From: Planctomycetota bacterium
GTDB taxonomy: Bacteria > Planctomycetota > UBA8742 > UBA2392
DNA: 64,000 bases
Reading direction: 5' to 3'
Assembly (NCBI GenBank): GCA_027493625.1
Contig: JAOSKM010000001.1
Coordinates: 525,489-589,488 of the forward strand
In this document: positions 7,114 through 15,293 of the stretch, one piece after another
How positions within the stretch are numbered: the stretch's first letter is position 1
How the letters are laid out: each line of letters starts with the position of its first letter
The notes under the pieces: model-generated
What the model was told of the DNA's origin: nothing
Database searches by the model: none
Seen by the model: the letters and a program-made list of their open reading frames with translations, nothing else
Translations under genes and position numbers: made by a program

Positions 7114-9785
7114 CCGGTGTTCATCAGGCCGCGGGCGATGCCCTTCACTGTGGTGAACAGGGCGCGCTCGAGCTCTTCGCTCTCGCGTTTGCCGGTGCGC
7201 CACTCTTTCAGCAGCTCGATCTGCACCAGGCTCATGGGGTCGATGTATGGGTTGCGCAGGCGGATGGCGCGCGCGAGCCAGGGCTCGTTTTCCAGCAGCT
7301 CGCTGCTGCCGCGCGCTTCGCACACCAGCCGGGCAGTCAGCTCGAAGGCCTGGCGCAATTCCGGAAACAACGAACGGCCGGTTTCGCCCGCAAGCTCCGC
7401 GTAGCGCGCGGCGATGCCCAGGTCGGCTTTGGCCATCACCATTTCCACGTCGCTCAGCAGCACGCGCAGCACAGACCATTCGCGCGCGGCCGTTTGCACG
7501 GCCGCGTGGCCATGCTTGTCGATCGCCGCCTGCAGGCCCTGCGCCACGCCGTACCAGCCGGGCAGGATCAGTCGAGACTGCGTCCAGGCAAACACCCAGG
7601 GGATGGCGCGCAGGTCCTGGATGCCGCGCTGCTGGCGGCGCGAGGCAGGCCTTGAGCCGATGCGCATGCGGGTGATCACGTCCACGGGCGTCGCAATCTG
7701 GAAGTACTCGAACAGCCGCGGGTCGTCGTGCACCAGCGTGCGGTAGGCCGCGCGGCTTGCCGTCGCGATCGTATCCATCAGCTCGCGCCACTCGGTTTTG
7801 GGCGCGGGCTGCGCGTCCTCAAGCAGGCTGTACTTCAGCACCGCGCCGCTGGTGACCTCCAGCGTGCGCTGAGCGATGCCGCGCAGGCCGTAACGCGCGT
7901 GGATGATCTCGCCCTGCTCGGTGACGCGCAGGCGGCCGCGCACGCTGCCCGGTGGCTGGGCGGGTATGGCCTCGGTCACCTTGGTGCCGCCGCGGCTGAC
8001 AGTTCCGCCGCGGCCGTGGAACAGCACCAGCCGGACGCCCGCCGCGTCGGCCGTCGCCACCAGTTCTTCCTGCGCGCGATAAAGCGCCCAGCGCGCCGAG
8101 GCGATGCCGGAATCCTTGCCGCTGTCTGAATAGCCGAGCATCACGTGCTGCGCGTTGCCACGTGCCTTGAGATGCTCACGATAGAGCGGATCGGCCAGCA
8201 TGGCCTGGAGCGTGGCACGCGCGGCTTTCAGGTCGTCCACGGTTTCGAACAGCGGCGCGACGTCGAGCGGCACCTGGCCGCCCTCGTGCAGTCCGGCCTG
8301 GCGCGCCAGGAACAGCACGGCCAGCACGTCATCGGGACCCTGCGCCATGCTGATGATGTAGGGCCCGACCGCGCGTTCGCCGTACTCGCGGCGCATGTCT
8401 TTCAGGGCGGCGAAGACTTGCAGCGTGGCGCGGGCTTCGTCGTCTTCGGGCTTCGCCGCGTGCTGCTTCCAGGCTTCGCGCAGGGCATCCGCGCGGGCCG
8501 AGGCCGGCAACTCCGGAAAGGTATCATCGCCGAGCAGTATCCCGCAGACGCGGCGGTGCACTTCGCTGTCCTGGCGCGTGTCGAGAGTGGCAAAGTGGAA
8601 GCCGAAACACTCGATGCGCCGGGTCAGGCGCTGCACGCGATGACGGCCGGCGTGGTCGCCGTGGTGCGCGTGCAGGCTGGCGTCCATGACGCGCAGGTCC
8701 GCAAGCAGCTCTTCCGGGCCGCGATAGCGCGCGCGGTCATTGCGAAAGGTGGCCTGCAACTTTTCCGCCATGCAGGCCAGCAGCACGCGGTAGGGCATGT
8801 CGCGGTGGCGGTCGGCCATGCGTTCGACCACCTTGGGGAACTCGGCGACGCGCGCGGTCAGCAGGGTGCGCAACTCAGGGCTGAAGCCGGCGCGGCTCTC
8901 GGACTGGCTGAGATGATCCGTCATGGCCGCCAGCTCGCCGCGGTAGAGCTCAAGAATCGCGTCGCGCTGGCGCTCCAGCGTGGCGCGGATGGTGCCGGCG
9001 TTGACGTTGGGGTTGCCGTCCATGTCGCCGCCCACCCAGGTGCCGAAGCGCACGATCGGTCCCAGGCTGATCTCGCGCCCGAAAACCTTGCGGAAGGCGG
9101 TCTCCCAGGCTTCCAGCAGTGGGGGGATGATGCGGTAGATCACCATGCGCAGGTAGAACAGCACGTGCTCGACTTCGTCCGCCAGCGTAGGGCGCTCGCG
9201 GAAGTGTTCCTCGGTCTGCCAGGCGGCCGTGACCTCCTCGCGGATGCGCGCCCAGGCGCGGGCTTCCTCGGGCGGAGTCAGCGCCTCGGGCTGGATGCGG
9301 TCCACTAATGCTCGCGCGATGCGCTGCTGCTTGGTGAGCAGGGTGCGCCGCACAGCCTCGGTGGGGTGGGCGGTGAAGACCGGCTCGATCACCAGCTCGG
9401 CCAGCATGGCCTTGGCCTGCTCGGCATTCACGCCGCGCTGCTTCAGCAGGCTGAGCACGGCTTCGGGGCTGTTGGGCTGCGGGCCGTCGCGTTCGTAGTC
9501 GCGGCGGCGGCGCAGGCGGTGGATCTGCTCGCCCATGTTGACGGCGTCGAAGTAGGCGCTGAAGGCGCGCACCAGCTTCTCGCGCTGATCGGCGGAGACG
9601 CCGGCGATGGCGGTGTCGAGCGCGCCGCCGCCCTCGCGGGCCTGGATGGCGGCCTTGCGCACGGCCTCAACCAGCTCAAAGAACGGCTCGCCCTCCTGCT
9701 CGCGCAGCATGTCGCCGACGCAGGCGCCGAGGCGGCCGACGTCGTCGCGCAGGGGCTGGTCCTTTCCGGGAAACTCAGGCCTCAT
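7110..9785 (-). CDS. ppc: Phosphoenolpyruvate carboxylase
   Basis: Converts PEP and bicarbonate to oxaloacetate, refilling the TCA cycle. The ~891-residue protein has the signature blocks in order: VFTAHPTEAVRRT (catalytic His), GYSDSGKDSG, FHGRGGTVSRGG (bicarbonate/PEP site), SRPASRRQQRG, LRAIPWVFAWTQSR, and a C-terminus LRNPYIDPMS...MNTG. The start is ATG at 9785, which begins the conserved LRDDVGRLG region and overlaps the last 11 nt of the upstream ppa gene, implying translational coupling. Upstream in-frame starts lie inside ppa and are unlikely. Confidence 0.95.
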   Translation of the reverse strand: MRPEFPGKDQPLRDDVGRLGACVGDMLREQEGEPFFELVEAVRKAAIQAREGGGALDTAIAGVSADQREKLVRAFSAYFDAVNMGEQIHRLRRRRDYERDGPQPNSPEAVLSLLKQRGVNAEQAKAMLAELVIEPVFTAHPTEAVRRTLLTKQQRIARALVDRIQPEALTPPEEARAWARIREEVTAAWQTEEHFRERPTLADEVEHVLFYLRMVIYRIIPPLLEAWETAFRKVFGREISLGPIVRFGTWVGGDMDGNPNVNAGTIRATLERQRDAILELYRGELAAMTDHLSQSESRAGFSPELRTLLTARVAEFPKVVERMADRHRDMPYRVLLACMAEKLQATFRNDRARYRGPEELLADLRVMDASLHAHHGDHAGRHRVQRLTRRIECFGFHFATLDTRQDSEVHRRVCGILLGDDTFPELPASARADALREAWKQHAAKPEDDEARATLQVFAALKDMRREYGERAVGPYIISMAQGPDDVLAVLFLARQAGLHEGGQVPLDVAPLFETVDDLKAARATLQAMLADPLYREHLKARGNAQHVMLGYSDSGKDSGIASARWALYRAQEELVATADAAGVRLVLFHGRGGTVSRGGTKVTEAIPAQPPGSVRGRLRVTEQGEIIHARYGLRGIAQRTLEVTSGAVLKYSLLEDAQPAPKTEWRELMDTIATASRAAYRTLVHDDPRLFEYFQIATPVDVITRMRIGSRPASRRQQRGIQDLRAIPWVFAWTQSRLILPGWYGVAQGLQAAIDKHGHAAVQTAAREWSVLRVLLSDVEMVMAKADLGIAARYAELAGETGRSLFPELRQAFELTARLVCEARGSSELLENEPWLARAIRLRNPYIDPMSLVQIELLKEWRTGKRESEELERALFTTVKGIARGLMNTG

Positions 9786-10320
9786 GCAGGCCAGTGTACT
9801 TCCTTGAGTACAGGTCGAGTGCATCGATCAGGATTTGCAGGGCGTCTTCCGGGCCGAGCGGGTCGTCGATCACCACCTGCTTGCCCTCGAGCACCTTGTA
9901 ATCAAGGAAGAAGCGCTTGAGCTGGCGCATCACGTGGGGCGGCAGCTGCTCGTAGTGCGTGTAGGTGTTGTAAGCCGGGTCGTTGACGCTGACCGCGATC
10001 AGCTTGTCGTCGCCGCCCTTGTCATCGCGCATGCGCATCACGCCGATCGCGCGGGCCTGCACCATGGTGAGCGGGTAAACCGGTTCCTGCCCCAGCACCA
10101 GCACGTCCAGCGGGTCGCCGTCGTCGCAGAAGCTGCGCGGGATGAAGCCGTAGTCGGCGGGGTAATGCACGGCCGAGTAGAGCACGCGGTCGAGCTTCAG
10201 CAGGCCGGTGTCCTTGTCGAGCTCGTATTTGTTCTTGCTGCCGCGCGGAACTTCGATGACGGCCGGGAAGCCTTCCTCGAGTCTTGCCACGTCAACAGGG
10301 ATGTCGTGCCAGGGGTGCAT
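9775..10320 (-). CDS. ppa: Inorganic pyrophosphatase (family I)
   Basis: Soluble Mg-dependent enzyme that hydrolyses pyrophosphate and so drives biosynthetic reactions. The 181-residue product has EVPRGSKNKYE, the ALDH-unlike family signature DDGDPLDVLV (three metal-binding Asp), a YPADYGFIP block and VNDPAYNTY. Length fits bacterial family I enzymes (about 175-180). The start at 10320 begins MHPWHDIP, the usual N-terminus. Any longer reading would run into the palindromic repeat at 10344-10405. It overlaps ppc by 11 nt. Confidence 0.93.
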   Translation of the reverse strand: MHPWHDIPVDVARLEEGFPAVIEVPRGSKNKYELDKDTGLLKLDRVLYSAVHYPADYGFIPRSFCDDGDPLDVLVLGQEPVYPLTMVQARAIGVMRMRDDKGGDDKLIAVSVNDPAYNTYTHYEQLPPHVMRQLKRFFLDYKVLEGKQVVIDDPLGPEDALQILIDALDLYSRKYTGLHEA

Positions 10321-10343
10321 GGGATCGTCCGAGTGTCGAAAGA

Positions 10344-10371
10344 GTCCGCCTTCGCTGAAGCTACGGCGGAC
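10344..10371. repeat. REP-like palindromic element
   Basis: Arms GTCCGCC and GGCGGAC flank TTCGCTGAAGCTAC, which contains a smaller CTTC/GAAG hairpin. If translated on the plus strand the element reads FAEATADK, a peptide I know as the translation of dispersed palindromic repeats in many bacterial draft genomes. It directly adjoins the hairpin at 10372-10405, between tRNA-Sec and ppa. I see one copy in this window. Confidence 0.6.
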
Positions 10372-10405
10372 AAACTTCCCGCCCGCGGCGGCGGGCGGGA
10401 AGTTT
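10372..10405 (-). terminator. 15-bp hairpin immediately 3' of tRNA-Sec
   Basis: Arms AAACTTCCCGCCCGC and GCGGGCGGGAAGTTT around a 4-nt loop. On the minus strand it begins at the last base of the encoded CCA of tRNA-Sec. The stem ends in TTT but there is no longer T-run. It probably ends the tRNA transcript or sets its 3' end, and it may be part of the neighbouring palindromic element. Confidence 0.55.
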
Positions 10406-10497
10406 GGCGGGAGCACATGGGAATCGAACCCACCTGACCCATTCAGGTCACAACGGTTTTGAAGACCGAGAGGCCCACCAGGCGCCTATCTGCTCCC
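10405..10497 (-). tRNA. selC: tRNA-Sec, anticodon UCA
   Basis: Selenocysteine tRNA, which is charged with Ser, converted by SelA and delivered to in-frame UGA codons. The 93-nt gene has a GGGAGCA/TGCTCCC acceptor stem, the anticodon TCA at 10460-10462 inside loop CTTCAAA, and a long variable arm (TGACC/GGTCA). It also has T-arm GTGGGTTCGATTCCCAT, discriminator G and an encoded CCA. The unusual length and large extra arm separate it from ordinary tRNAs. The 8th acceptor pair looks like a G-G mismatch, so exact ends of the stem need a model. selA lies 700 bp upstream on the same strand. Confidence 0.92.
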
Positions 10498-10505
10498 CTG
10501 CAAAC

Positions 10506-10511
10506 CTTATA
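10506..10511 (-). promoter_or_regulatory. Possible -10 element of tRNA-Sec
   Basis: TATAAG on the minus strand, 8 nt before the tRNA 5' end, in the 50-nt gap after the glycosyltransferase gene. No clear -35 hexamer is seen at 17 nt, so this is tentative. Confidence 0.3.
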
Positions 10512-10551
10512 CCTGTTTCCTCGCAACGTTGTAGAGGCGCGGCATGGCGCT

Positions 10552-11208
10552 TCACTGCCTGCGCAGCCTCCACAGCGCGCCCAGAAACGCTAGGCCGTAG
10601 CGGATGATGCGGTTCTTGCTGCGGCCCTTGCCTCTTGGGTGGTAGTAGATGCCGATTTCTTTCACCTTGGCACCCTTGCGCTTGGCGTGGGCGAGCAGCG
10701 TGGGCTGCACCTCGAAGAAGCGCGCGGTTTCAGGCGCATCCACAAACAGCTCGCGCCGGTACAGGCGGAAGCCGCTGCTGACGTCGCGCGCGGGCATACG
10801 CGCGAATGTCGCGAACAGGCCCGCCAGCGTGCGCGACAGGAAACGCCGGAACGGACCGCCCGCGCTGCCGCCGCCCTTCACCAGGCGGCTGCCTACCACC
10901 AGGTCGGTGTCCTCGCGCGCCTGCCACAGCTTCAGCGCGTCCTCGGCCGTGTGGCTGCCGTCGGCATCCATCACCAGCACCCAGGTTGTGCTCGCCTCGC
11001 GCAGGCCCTGCAGCAGGCTGGCGGCGTAGCCCTGGCGGTTGTCGATCACGCGCGCGCCGGCCTGCTGCGCCTGCTGCGGCGTTTCGTCGCTGCTGGCGTC
11101 CACCACGATCACCGGAATTTCGCCCAGCGCGGCCTGCAACGACTGGATCAGCGGGCCGATGTTGCCGGCCTCGTTCAGCGTGGGCAGCACGATGGTGAGG
11201 TCGTTCAC
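10552..11208 (-). CDS. Family 2 glycosyltransferase (dolichol-phosphate mannosyltransferase-like)
   Basis: A 218-residue GT-A glycosyltransferase, probably moving a sugar from a nucleotide donor to a polyprenyl phosphate. It opens with TIVLPTLNEAGNIG, has the donor-binding VIVVDASSDET and the metal-binding VMDADGSHTAED (DxD), then DVSSGFRLYRRELF. A C-terminal membrane helix as in some DPM1-like enzymes is not obvious. Translation starts at GTG whose last two bases form part of the selA TGA stop (GTGA overlap), so the two genes are coupled. Nothing in it suggests a direct role in selenium metabolism. Confidence 0.85.
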   Translation of the reverse strand: MNDLTIVLPTLNEAGNIGPLIQSLQAALGEIPVIVVDASSDETPQQAQQAGARVIDNRQGYAASLLQGLREASTTWVLVMDADGSHTAEDALKLWQAREDTDLVVGSRLVKGGGSAGGPFRRFLSRTLAGLFATFARMPARDVSSGFRLYRRELFVDAPETARFFEVQPTLLAHAKRKGAKVKEIGIYYHPRGKGRSKNRIIRYGLAFLGALWRLRRQ

Positions 11209-12620
11209 GTCTTGGCGTTGGCGGCCGAGGATATGGCCGCCACCAGATCGGCGTTCTGGCCGGGCAGCAGGGTGCGGGGGTCGAACACGAGGGCGTCGTT
11301 CTCGATGCGGCAGAAGACGCTGGGGGTGCCAAGGCGCAGGCGCTTGGCTGCGGCGTCGGGCGAGCCGCCGAGCTTGCGGATCACCAGCACCGTGGTGGGC
11401 AGCTCTTCGCCGGGGGTGCTGCCGCCGCCGATCTGGCTGGTGCTGTCCTGGACCTCGGCTTCGATGCCGTGCTTCTTCAGCTTGGTTGCAAGGCCGCGCG
11501 CGGTGCGGCGCAGCTCTTCGGCTTCGCGGGCGATGGCGCGCAGTGTGGGCACGCTTTCGAGCACCTTCTCGGGCTCGAGGTACAGCTTCAGTGTGTGCTC
11601 GAGCAGGCTGAGCGTCACCTTGTCGCAGCGCATCATGCGGAACATGGCGTTCTTCTTCACGCGCTCGACCAGGTCCTTACGCCCCACGATCAGCCCGGCC
11701 TGCGGGCCGCCGAACAGCTTGTCGCCGCTGAAACAGACCAGGTCGGCGCCGGTCTTTACCAACTCGGGCACGCTGGGCTCACGCGTGATGCCGTATTGCT
11801 TGAGGTCGATGATGCTGCCTGCGCCGAGGTCGTACACCACCGGCACGTTGCGGCGACGGCCGATCTCGACCAGTTCCTCCAGCGCAGCCTCGTGCACGAA
11901 GCCTACGATGGCGTAGTTGCTGGTGTGCACCTTCAGCAGCATGCCGGTGTTTTCGCTGATGGCGTTTTCGTAGTCGCTTGCCTTGGTCTTGTTGGTGGTG
12001 CCGATCTCGACCAGCTGGCAGCCGGACTTGCGCATCACGTCCGGCATGCGGTAGCTGCCGCCGATCTCGACCATGTGGGCGCGGCTGCAGGGCACTTCTT
12101 TGCCCTCGGCCAGCGTGTTCAGGATGATCATGGTGGCTGCGGCGTTGTTGTTCACCACCGTGGCGGCCTCGGCGCCGGTGATGCGCGTGAGCAGGGCGTT
12201 GACCAGCTTGTCGCGGTCGCTGCGCTTGCCGCTGGCGCGGTCGAGCTCGAGGCACGAGTACTCGGTGCTCTCGCGCATGGCGGCCTGAACGGCGCTTTGC
12301 GGCAGCGGCGCGCGCCCCAGCGAGGTGTGCAGGATCACGCCGGTAGCGTTGATCACGCGGCACTGGATCGGCTCAAGCAGCGCGGCGATGCGCTTCTCGA
12401 CCAGCGCTGCCAGCGATTGCTCCGTCAACTCGGACTGGAACACGTGGCCGCCTTCGCGCAGGTCCGTGCGCAGCAGCTCCAGCGCGGCACGGGTTTCCTC
12501 GGCGACGAGATGCCGGCCGGCGCTAGCGATCAGCGCGGCGAAGGGCGCGCTGGCGAGTAACCCGTCCAGCTTGGGCAGGTCGCGCAGGCTTGCGGTTTTG
12601 GATGCGTTGTTCACGGGCAC
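11205..12620 (-). CDS. selA: L-seryl-tRNA(Sec) selenium transferase
   Basis: PLP enzyme that converts Ser-tRNA(Sec) to Sec-tRNA(Sec) using selenophosphate; it acts as a large oligomer in the cytoplasm. The 471-residue protein has the family N-terminal domain, VINATGVILHTSLGRAPL, the TVVNNNAAATMIILN stretch, and CFSGDKLFGGPQAG with the PLP-binding Lys, then TPSVFCRIENDAL near the end. Length matches SelA (about 460). The start is GTG at 12620 (a second GTG two codons on is possible). selB and selD are not in the window. Its presence beside tRNA-Sec shows that the organism decodes UGA as Sec. Confidence 0.96.
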   Translation of the reverse strand: MPVNNASKTASLRDLPKLDGLLASAPFAALIASAGRHLVAEETRAALELLRTDLREGGHVFQSELTEQSLAALVEKRIAALLEPIQCRVINATGVILHTSLGRAPLPQSAVQAAMRESTEYSCLELDRASGKRSDRDKLVNALLTRITGAEAATVVNNNAAATMIILNTLAEGKEVPCSRAHMVEIGGSYRMPDVMRKSGCQLVEIGTTNKTKASDYENAISENTGMLLKVHTSNYAIVGFVHEAALEELVEIGRRRNVPVVYDLGAGSIIDLKQYGITREPSVPELVKTGADLVCFSGDKLFGGPQAGLIVGRKDLVERVKKNAMFRMMRCDKVTLSLLEHTLKLYLEPEKVLESVPTLRAIAREAEELRRTARGLATKLKKHGIEAEVQDSTSQIGGGSTPGEELPTTVLVIRKLGGSPDAAAKRLRLGTPSVFCRIENDALVFDPRTLLPGQNADLVAAISSAANAKT

Positions 12621-12706
12621 AGTCTAGCAGCAGTGGGGGAGCGGTCCAATCAGCGCCTTGGCGGAACCTTGACCCGGCCAGGCCGTCGGCGGGGTATGCT
12701 GAAGCC

Positions 12707-13156
12707 ATGGAAGAGCCAGCTAAAACCAAGGCCGCGCACGCCTGGCGCTTCCTGCGCAACTGCCTGACAGGCGGCGTGGCGACCGGCGTGTACTTCACCG
12801 TGTACCTGCCGCTGTATCGCTGGGCTGGTTGGCCGCAGTCTGTGGCAGACAACCTTGGGTTGCTGATTGGGGCCGCGGTGCAGTTCGTGGGAGCGCGCTA
12901 CTTCGTGTTTCGGGCGCGACAGGGCAGGCTGCACAAGCAGCTCGCCGGCTTCGCGCTGGTGGAGCTGGCAACGCTGCTGGCGAACATGGGCGCCCTGTCG
13001 GCCGGGCGCAGCCTGCTGCCGGGCGAGTACGGGCAAAGCGACCTGCTGGTGCTGGCGACCAGCTTCGCCGTGTTCGCGGGCTTCAGCTACCCGGCCTGGC
13101 ACCTGGTGTTCCGTCGCCCAAAAGCAGAAGCGGCGCCCGGGGGCGCCGCTTCTTGA
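12707..13156 (+). CDS. GtrA-like small membrane protein
   Basis: A 149-residue protein with four predicted membrane helices of the GtrA type, a family thought to help flip or transfer polyprenyl-linked sugars. RFLRNCLTGGVATGVYF starts the first helix, and ARYFVFRAR is the conserved loop between helices 2 and 3. ATG 12707 is the first start giving this topology. GtrA proteins often work with a DPM1-like GT2, and one lies at 10552-11208, on the opposite strand beyond selA. The end of the gene forms half of a hairpin shared with the convergent gene. Confidence 0.75.
   Translation: MEEPAKTKAAHAWRFLRNCLTGGVATGVYFTVYLPLYRWAGWPQSVADNLGLLIGAAVQFVGARYFVFRARQGRLHKQLAGFALVELATLLANMGALSAGRSLLPGEYGQSDLLVLATSFAVFAGFSYPAWHLVFRRPKAEAAPGGAAS
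13127..13152. terminator. Bidirectional GC hairpin between convergent genes
   Basis: A 12-bp stem, arms GAAGCGGCGCCC and GGGCGCCGCTTC, with a GG loop, inside the last codons of the GtrA-like gene. T-rich bases follow on the plus side (TTGATTGCTTT). The convergent selenoprotein gene ends 20 nt away, so the hairpin can end both transcripts. Confidence 0.6.
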
Positions 13157-13171
13157 TTGCTTTGCTTCAGG

Positions 13172-14126
13172 TTACTTGAGCTCGGCGAGGGCTTCGTCGA
13201 TCTCTTTCTCCATGTCGGTCTTGTCCATGTCCTTGGCCAGGGCCTTCAGACCTTCCGCATCACGCTTCTCGACCAGTTCCGCCATTTCGGTGCGGGCTGC
13301 GTCGAGGATGTTGTGGTACGCGCGGATCGAATCCTCCTGGGCCTGCAGACCAACCACACCCTCCTTGAAGTTCTTGAGCAGAAGCTTCAGGGCGTTCTTG
13401 CGGTCGTTGTTGGTCAGGTACTCATTGGCCTTGTCCAGGTTCTTCTGCAGCTTCTCGCTGGTCTTGTCGGCCTGGTCCTTCACCTTCTTCAGGTAGCCCT
13501 TCAGCTGGTCCGTGCCGGGGGCCTTGGTCATGCGGTAGTACTCGTTGCCGTAGGAGTCGGCCACGATCACCGTAAGTTTGCCAACCGGTACGTTGTAGTC
13601 GCGCGACGGGTTGTCGCTCAACAGCTTGCTGGTCGGGACGACGCTTTCTTCGGCCCAGGGCGACTTTTCACGGTCGGCCGTGTAGGGAATCTTGACGAAC
13701 ACGGCGTCAGTCTTGCTGAGGTCAGCCAGGCCCTTGTCCGAGAACTCGGAGTCCGCGGCATTTTCGCTGGGGAAGTAGATCACCAGCGGGCGTGCTTCAC
13801 GGGCTGCGGACTCGAGCGTCTCGGAAGACGCACGCGACCAGGACGGAAGTGATTCCGGATCGATACTGGGCGCCGGACGGGCACCACCGCCGCCTCCGCC
13901 GCTCGTCGGGCCGCTCACGCGACCAAGTTTCCTCGGAGCTGCACCGCCGGTCGTGGCACCGCCACCACCGCCGCCTGTTGCTGCTGCCCCACCACCACCA
14001 CCACCTGCAGCGGCACCGCCGCCACTTGGGGCCGGACATCAGCCAGCGGAAAGCGGCTGAGCCATGATGCCGGTCAGCGCGAACGCGCCGACTGCCATCA
14101 GGGCCAGCATGTAAAATCGTTTCATC
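13172..14126 (-). CDS. Secreted selenoprotein of an unrecognised family, copy 1 (in-frame UGA, plus an indel in the signal peptide)
   Basis: Read from ATG 14126 (ribosome site GGAGG), this would be a 317-residue exported protein. It has a signal peptide, then AQPLSAG, then UGA (14039-14041) as codon 29 and Cys30. Next come a Gly/Ala linker, KLGRVSGP, and a thioredoxin-like region (PLVIYFPSENAADSEF, VFVKIPYTADREKSPW, VPTSKLLSDNPSRDYN, VIVADSYGNEYYR) without CxxC. A helical tail with LQKNLDKANEY follows. One extra T at 14100-14101 throws the signal peptide out of frame. Removing it puts UGA at codon 29, exactly as in the copy at 15596-16444. The gene lies 550 bp from selA. Function is unknown; the U-C pair suggests thiol or peroxide redox chemistry. 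Confidence 0.8.
14007..14041 (-). promoter_or_regulatory. UGA (Sec) codon and candidate bacterial SECIS, copy 1
   Basis: The UGA is at 14041-14039. In the following mRNA, nucleotides 14-21 pair with 25-32 (core GGCGGC with GCCGCU), leaving the loop GGU at nucleotides 22-24. Bacterial SECIS elements have an apical loop with GU about 16-37 nt after the UGA, so the geometry fits. The region is Gly-codon-rich and GC-rich, so chance pairing cannot be excluded for this copy alone. Confidence 0.6.
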
Positions 14127-14319
14127 GGATTCCTCCCCATTGGTTGCTTGCCCAGCACCAGTGATAAGTGTAGTCGGTCGGTATGCGCTTACAACAAAAA
14201 CACAAGTTCAATGACTAAGTTTGAATTGGATTCGACAGCTTACAAACGGGCCACCCTGGAATCGGTTCAGTACGAAAGCGGTTGCGTAAGTTGTATCCAG
14301 TAAGCTGTTTACGAATGAA

Positions 14320-14347
14320 ACCGGGCCGGTGTTAGCCCCGGCCCGGT
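14320..14347 (-). terminator. Hairpin terminator of the Cys paralog
   Basis: Arms ACCGGGCCGG and CCGGCCCGGT with an 8-nt loop, 20 nt after the stop of the gene ending at 14367. On the minus strand it is followed by TTCATTCG, so the T-run is weak. The rest of the gap 14127-14319 is AT-richer than its surroundings and probably holds the promoter of copy 1; no clear hexamers are seen. Confidence 0.6.
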
Positions 14348-14366
14348 GTGTTGCCTGCAGCTATGT

Positions 14367-15293
14367 CTAGCCCAGCTTGGCGATTGCCTCGTCGATTTCT
14401 TTTTCTACGTCAGTGTTCTTCAGGTCCTTGGCCAGCGCCTTTATGCCATCCGCATCACCCTTCTCTGACAACTTCGTCAGTTCAGTGCGTGCGGCATCCA
14501 TGATCTCGTGGTACAGGCGGATAGAGCCTTCCTGGGCGTCCAGACCGACCAGACCATCCTTGAAGTTCTTGAGCAGAGCCTTCACCGCGTTCTTGCGGTC
14601 GTTGGCTTCAACGTACTGCTTGGCCTTGTCCAGGTTCTTCTGCAGCTTTTCGTTGTTGTCTTCGACCTGCTCCTTCACCTTGCCGATCATGGACGACAGC
14701 TTCTCGGCCTTGATCTTAGGCTCCGTGCGGAAGTACTCGTTGCCAAACCAGTCGCATACCAGCACGGCCGCCTTGCCGACCGGGATGTTGTAGTCGCGAG
14801 ACGGGTTGTCGCTCAGCAGCCTGCTGGTCGGCACCACGCTCTTATCCGCCCAGGGCGAAGCTTCGCGGTCGGCGGTGTACGGAATCTTGATGAACAGCGC
14901 GTCCGCCTGGCTGAGCTTGGCGAGGTCTTCACCGTAGAACTCGCTGTCAGCGGCGTTCTCGCTCGGGAAGTAGACGATGATCGGGCGCTGGTCCGTGGCC
15001 GCGCTTTCAATCGTGTCCGAAGAAGGCTTCTGCCAGGCCGGGATGCCCTTGGGGTCCGCCGCGACGGGACCGCGGGCAGCGCCGCCGTTGGCGGGCTGGC
15101 CGACACGCCCGACCTTCTTGCCGCTGGGGCAGCCGCCGCTGGGGCAACCGCCGGATCCGCAGCCGGCCGTTCCGCCGCTGCCACAACCGCCGCCGGAACA
15201 GCCACCACCCGAGCATTGGGCCGCAAGCGGCATGGAAACGCCGCAGATGGCAAACAAGGCCACCAGCAGCAATGAACCAAATTTGATCTTCAT
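14367..15293 (-). CDS. Secreted Cys-rich paralog of the flanking selenoproteins
   Basis: A 308-residue exported protein, ATG 15293, with ribosome site AAGGGG. The signal peptide ends near MPLAAQ. In place of Sec-Cys there is a run of seven Cys in short Gly-rich units (CSGGGC, GCGSGG, CPSGGCPSG). Next come KKVGRVGQP and the same C-terminal domain as its neighbours: IVYFPSENAADSEF, LFIKIPYTADREASPW, VPTSRLLSDNPSRDYN, DWFGNEYFR, LQKNLDKAKQY and a final EKEIDEAIAKL. It is the Cys-form homolog that supports reading UGA as Sec in the other two copies. The clustered Cys could bind metal or form a disulfide relay. The 302-nt gap upstream holds the terminator at 15550-15577 and probably this gene's promoter. 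Confidence 0.85.
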   Translation of the reverse strand: MKIKFGSLLLVALFAICGVSMPLAAQCSGGGCSGGGCGSGGTAGCGSGGCPSGGCPSGKKVGRVGQPANGGAARGPVAADPKGIPAWQKPSSDTIESAATDQRPIIVYFPSENAADSEFYGEDLAKLSQADALFIKIPYTADREASPWADKSVVPTSRLLSDNPSRDYNIPVGKAAVLVCDWFGNEYFRTEPKIKAEKLSSMIGKVKEQVEDNNEKLQKNLDKAKQYVEANDRKNAVKALLKNFKDGLVGLDAQEGSIRLYHEIMDAARTELTKLSEKGDADGIKALAKDLKNTDVEKEIDEAIAKLG

